DNA from: Leguminivora glycinivorella
Taxonomy: Eukaryota > Arthropoda > Insecta > Lepidoptera > Tortricidae
Assembly (NCBI RefSeq): GCF_023078275.1
Contig: NC_062974.1
Span: 28,043,033 to 28,107,032 of the forward strand
Reading direction: 5' to 3'
Length of the DNA: 64,000 nucleotides
The notes under the pieces are model-generated. The model was not told the origin of the DNA and ran no database searches. It saw only the letters and a list, made by a program, of their open reading frames with translations. Shown one piece after another: positions 61,825 through 64,000 of this stretch. The position numbers and the translations under genes were made by a program. Numbering within the stretch: position 1 is the stretch's first letter; every line of letters begins with the position of its first letter.

Positions 61825-64000
61825 CTATTCGTTTTTTGTAGTTTCTGGTTCGGGCCATGCATGTTTGTCTGTCAAATAGTCCTCGACTCTGTAATAAGCC
61901 TTTAACATCAATGATTTTTTTAAGTAGTTCTTAAGAGCTGGGAGGGGTAATCTCAAAGCAGTGTCAGGTAACTTATTATAAAAATGAATGCATTGCCCAA
62001 CAAATGACTTCTGTACTTTACGGACACGAAACTTCTTTATGGCAAGCTTATTTTTGTTTCTAGTGTTATAATTATGGATATCAGAATTCTTAGTGAAACA
62101 GTCTAAATTCTTAACAACATAAATTATACTATCATAAATGTATTGGGAAGCTACAGTTAAGATATTAATTTCTTTGAAGAGTTCTCTTACTGATTCACGT
62201 GTTCCTAAGTTGTAAATAGAACGAATGGCTCTCTTTTGTAATACAAAGATAGTCTGTATGTCAGCTGCTTTGCCCCAAACCAGAATACCGTATGACATTA
62301 CACTGTGAAAATAACTATGATACACTAGGCGAGCTGTCTCAACATTAGTCAGTTGCCTGATTCTCCTAACGGCGTATGCGGCTGAACTTAATTTGCTTGC
62401 TAGTTTCTTTATATGAGGACTCCATTGTAGATTTTTGTCCAATGTTAAACCAAGAAACAGTGTTGTATCTACCATCTCTAAGCATTCATCATTCAAAAGT
62501 ATTTTTGTATCGATTGGTTTAACATTCGGCAGAGAAAATCGAATACATTTGGTTTTCTTAGAATTAAGAAGTAAATTGTTGACAGTAAACCACTGCAGTA
62601 CATCAGCTAACGTGCTATTAATTACATTGTAATCCGTAGATTTTCGGTCAACATTAAAAAGCAGTGATGTATCATCAGCAAAAAGTACTATTTCACAAAA
62701 GTTTTTCACTATACATGGCAAATCATTTATATAAACCAAAAACAGGAATGGACCTAAAATTGAGCCTTGTGGCACTCCTAATTGGACTACAGTCCCGCTA
62801 GAGCGAGTTTTGTTAACAACTACTGTTTGTGTTCTATTGCTAAGGTAAGAAGACATAAAGTTTAGGGCATTTATAGACAAACCATAATGTTCTAATTTCA
62901 AAATGAGCGTTCCATGATCCACACAATCAAAGGCTTTTGAAAGATCACAAAATATGCCAATTGCATCACAAGAATTTTCCCAAAAATTATATATATGTTT
63001 AATGAGTACCGAAGCAGCATCGGTCGTGGAACGGCCCCTTGTGAAACCGAACTGTTTGCTTGTAAGTAATCTATGTCTGTTGAAGTGTCCCAGTAGATCA
63101 TTTAACATTAGCTTCTCAAAGACTTTACTTAGTACAGGAAGTATTGATATGGGACGGAAATTGGTTATATCACTCGAATCACCCGATTTAAAAAGCGGTA
63201 TGACTTTGCTACATTTCATAAGATCTGGAAAGGTGCATTGTGAAATTGAAATATTATATATTACGGCCAAGTAAGGTGCTATTATATCTATGACATGACT
63301 AATTACTTTAACTGATGTTCCCCATAAGTCTTCCGTTTTCTTTAAATTGAGTGACTTGAATGTGTTAACAATATTTACAGAGTCTACTTGACTAAATTCA
63401 AATGAATTATTACATTTCTTAACATTAGCACAAAGTAATGAATGGGCTTGAGCCGCAGAAGAATGTAAACATTTTGTGGTGTTAACGGCTATATTTGAGA
63501 AATAATCTTCGAATGCCGAGGCAACATCGCTGTTCGACACTATTTGTTGATTATCTGATACAATGTTGACTTGACAATCGCGTGATTTACATTTACCAGC
63601 TTCTTTATTTATAATACTCCAAGTTGTTTTCACTTTGTTGTCCGACACTTTCAATTTAGAACTAATAAAGTTTTTCTTGGCAGTTAAACACACTTTCTTG
63701 AAGATTCTTGAGTAGTTTCTTACATAGTCCAGGAATTCTGAATTCTTGTTCAGCTCTCTCTCACCATAAAGTTCATAAAGTCTTTTTCTACTTTTGTGAA
63801 TACCTACAGTAGCCCATTCACTAAACTTTGTTTTAACTTTTGACCCACTAATAGATTTCACTTTGAAATTGTTATTAAATTGATTAAGAATTACATTGAA
63901 AACATCTTGATACAAATGATTACAGTCATAATGCGAAAATGGTATTATAGACAAACTATGTAGAATTTCATTTTTGAATGATTCCAAGCGAGATCCAGTA
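61825..64000 (-). CDS. Non-LTR retrotransposon reverse transcriptase (5' end outside window)
   Basis: An open frame of at least 720 residues, still open at the right edge. From the first possible start the reverse transcriptase occupies about residues 255-480: FRPISILPVLSKVFEKL (finger), FCDLSKAFDCVDH with catalytic Asp near 348, GVPQGSILGP near 404, and FADDTSLLF with the catalytic Asp pair near 438-439. The C-terminus is a typical thumb/tail (SYGILVWGKAADIQ, LQKRAIRSIYNL). This is a Jockey/CR1/Rex1-superfamily LINE. The apurinic-type endonuclease expected upstream lies outside the window. No stop or frameshift is seen, so it is a young copy. It sits inside a Tap42 intron in the sense orientation, so its ORF is in the primary transcript. 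Exact clade needs a phylogeny. Confidence 0.9.
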   Translation of the reverse strand, partial: TGSRLESFKNEILHSLSIIPFSHYDCNHLYQDVFNVILNQFNNNFKVKSISGSKVKTKFSEWATVGIHKSRKRLYELYGERELNKNSEFLDYVRNYSRIFKKVCLTAKKNFISSKLKVSDNKVKTTWSIINKEAGKCKSRDCQVNIVSDNQQIVSNSDVASAFEDYFSNIAVNTTKCLHSSAAQAHSLLCANVKKCNNSFEFSQVDSVNIVNTFKSLNLKKTEDLWGTSVKVISHVIDIIAPYLAVIYNISISQCTFPDLMKCSKVIPLFKSGDSSDITNFRPISILPVLSKVFEKLMLNDLLGHFNRHRLLTSKQFGFTRGRSTTDAASVLIKHIYNFWENSCDAIGIFCDLSKAFDCVDHGTLILKLEHYGLSINALNFMSSYLSNRTQTVVVNKTRSSGTVVQLGVPQGSILGPFLFLVYINDLPCIVKNFCEIVLFADDTSLLFNVDRKSTDYNVINSTLADVLQWFTVNNLLLNSKKTKCIRFSLPNVKPIDTKILLNDECLEMVDTTLFLGLTLDKNLQWSPHIKKLASKLSSAAYAVRRIRQLTNVETARLVYHSYFHSVMSYGILVWGKAADIQTIFVLQKRAIRSIYNLGTRESVRELFKEINILTVASQYIYDSIIYVVKNLDCFTKNSDIHNYNTRNKNKLAIKKFRVRKVQKSFVGQCIHFYNKLPDTALRLPLPALKNYLKKSLMLKAYYRVEDYLTDKHAWPEPETTKNE

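Larger units (their letters stand above)
61165..64000 (-). other. Tap42 upstream intron (partial), TE-filled
   Basis: From the acceptor of the first Tap42 exon to the window edge no further Tap42 exon is seen. The stretch holds a 5'-truncated LINE 3' end (61320-61560) and a long LINE ORF (61825 to the edge), both on the minus strand, the same sense as the gene. This makes the intron at least 2.8 kb. Confidence 0.75.

Overview
The window looks like a transposon-rich, AT-rich stretch of a moth or butterfly (Lepidoptera) genome. The evidence is the repeat set: Lep1-type Helitron remnants, tRNA-headed SINEs, 'GGGTTCCGTAG' microsatellite-carrying elements, a Penelope-like element, and several non-LTR retrotransposon lineages. 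Its one clearly identifiable host gene is animal-type. No bacterial, organellar or viral genes were seen. Species cannot be named from this sequence.

Host genes. The right end (58646-61164, minus strand) carries the last four coding exons of Tap42/IGBP1 (alpha4), the regulator that binds the catalytic subunits of PP2A, PP4 and PP6. The exons join in frame with GT-AG borders into a 189-residue C-terminal part; the 5' exons lie beyond the window. The intron upstream of these exons holds a same-strand LINE that runs off the right edge. At 4994-5077 (minus) there is one orphan exon-like segment with excellent splice sites, squeezed between a Helitron end and a MITE. A possible promoter or first exon lies near 38199-38360 (minus). 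Everything else is intergenic or intronic and mostly mobile DNA.

Layout. 0-14 kb: SINEs, a 'GGGTTCCG' element, TIR elements, Harbinger-like MITEs and large stretches with nothing recognisable. 14.1-15.6 kb: a 5'-truncated Penelope-like element on the minus strand between two inverted, apparently identical 319-bp pLTR arms, each with a hammerhead ribozyme. 16-22.9 kb: hairpin MITEs, a Lep1 copy, and an RTE-like LINE split by another LINE fragment. 22.98-24.76 kb: a 1.78-kb palindromic element with about 745-bp arms and a 9-bp target duplication (Mutator-like). 26-30.6 kb: LINE tails, SINEs, hairpins. 30.6-34.08 kb: a LINE with an intact 1051-residue endonuclease/reverse-transcriptase ORF. 34.09-37.96 kb: a TIR-flanked block of 16 plus 16 copies of a 100-bp repeat arranged head to head. 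38.9-49 kb: hairpins, SINE, LINE tails, nested TIR elements. 49.7-51.9 kb: a LINE inserted in a microsatellite element, with a short target duplication. 52-58 kb: LINE tail, 'GGGTTCCG' elements, a GCCTCG-rich repeat block, and a Helitron stacked with insertions and then tandemly duplicated. 58.6-64 kb: Tap42 with TE-filled introns.

The window has no operon-like cooperation. Its main interest is structural: ribozyme-bearing retroelement ends, very long inverted repeats likely to give hairpin RNA if transcribed, and several layers of nested insertion whose order can be read from split elements and target duplications.
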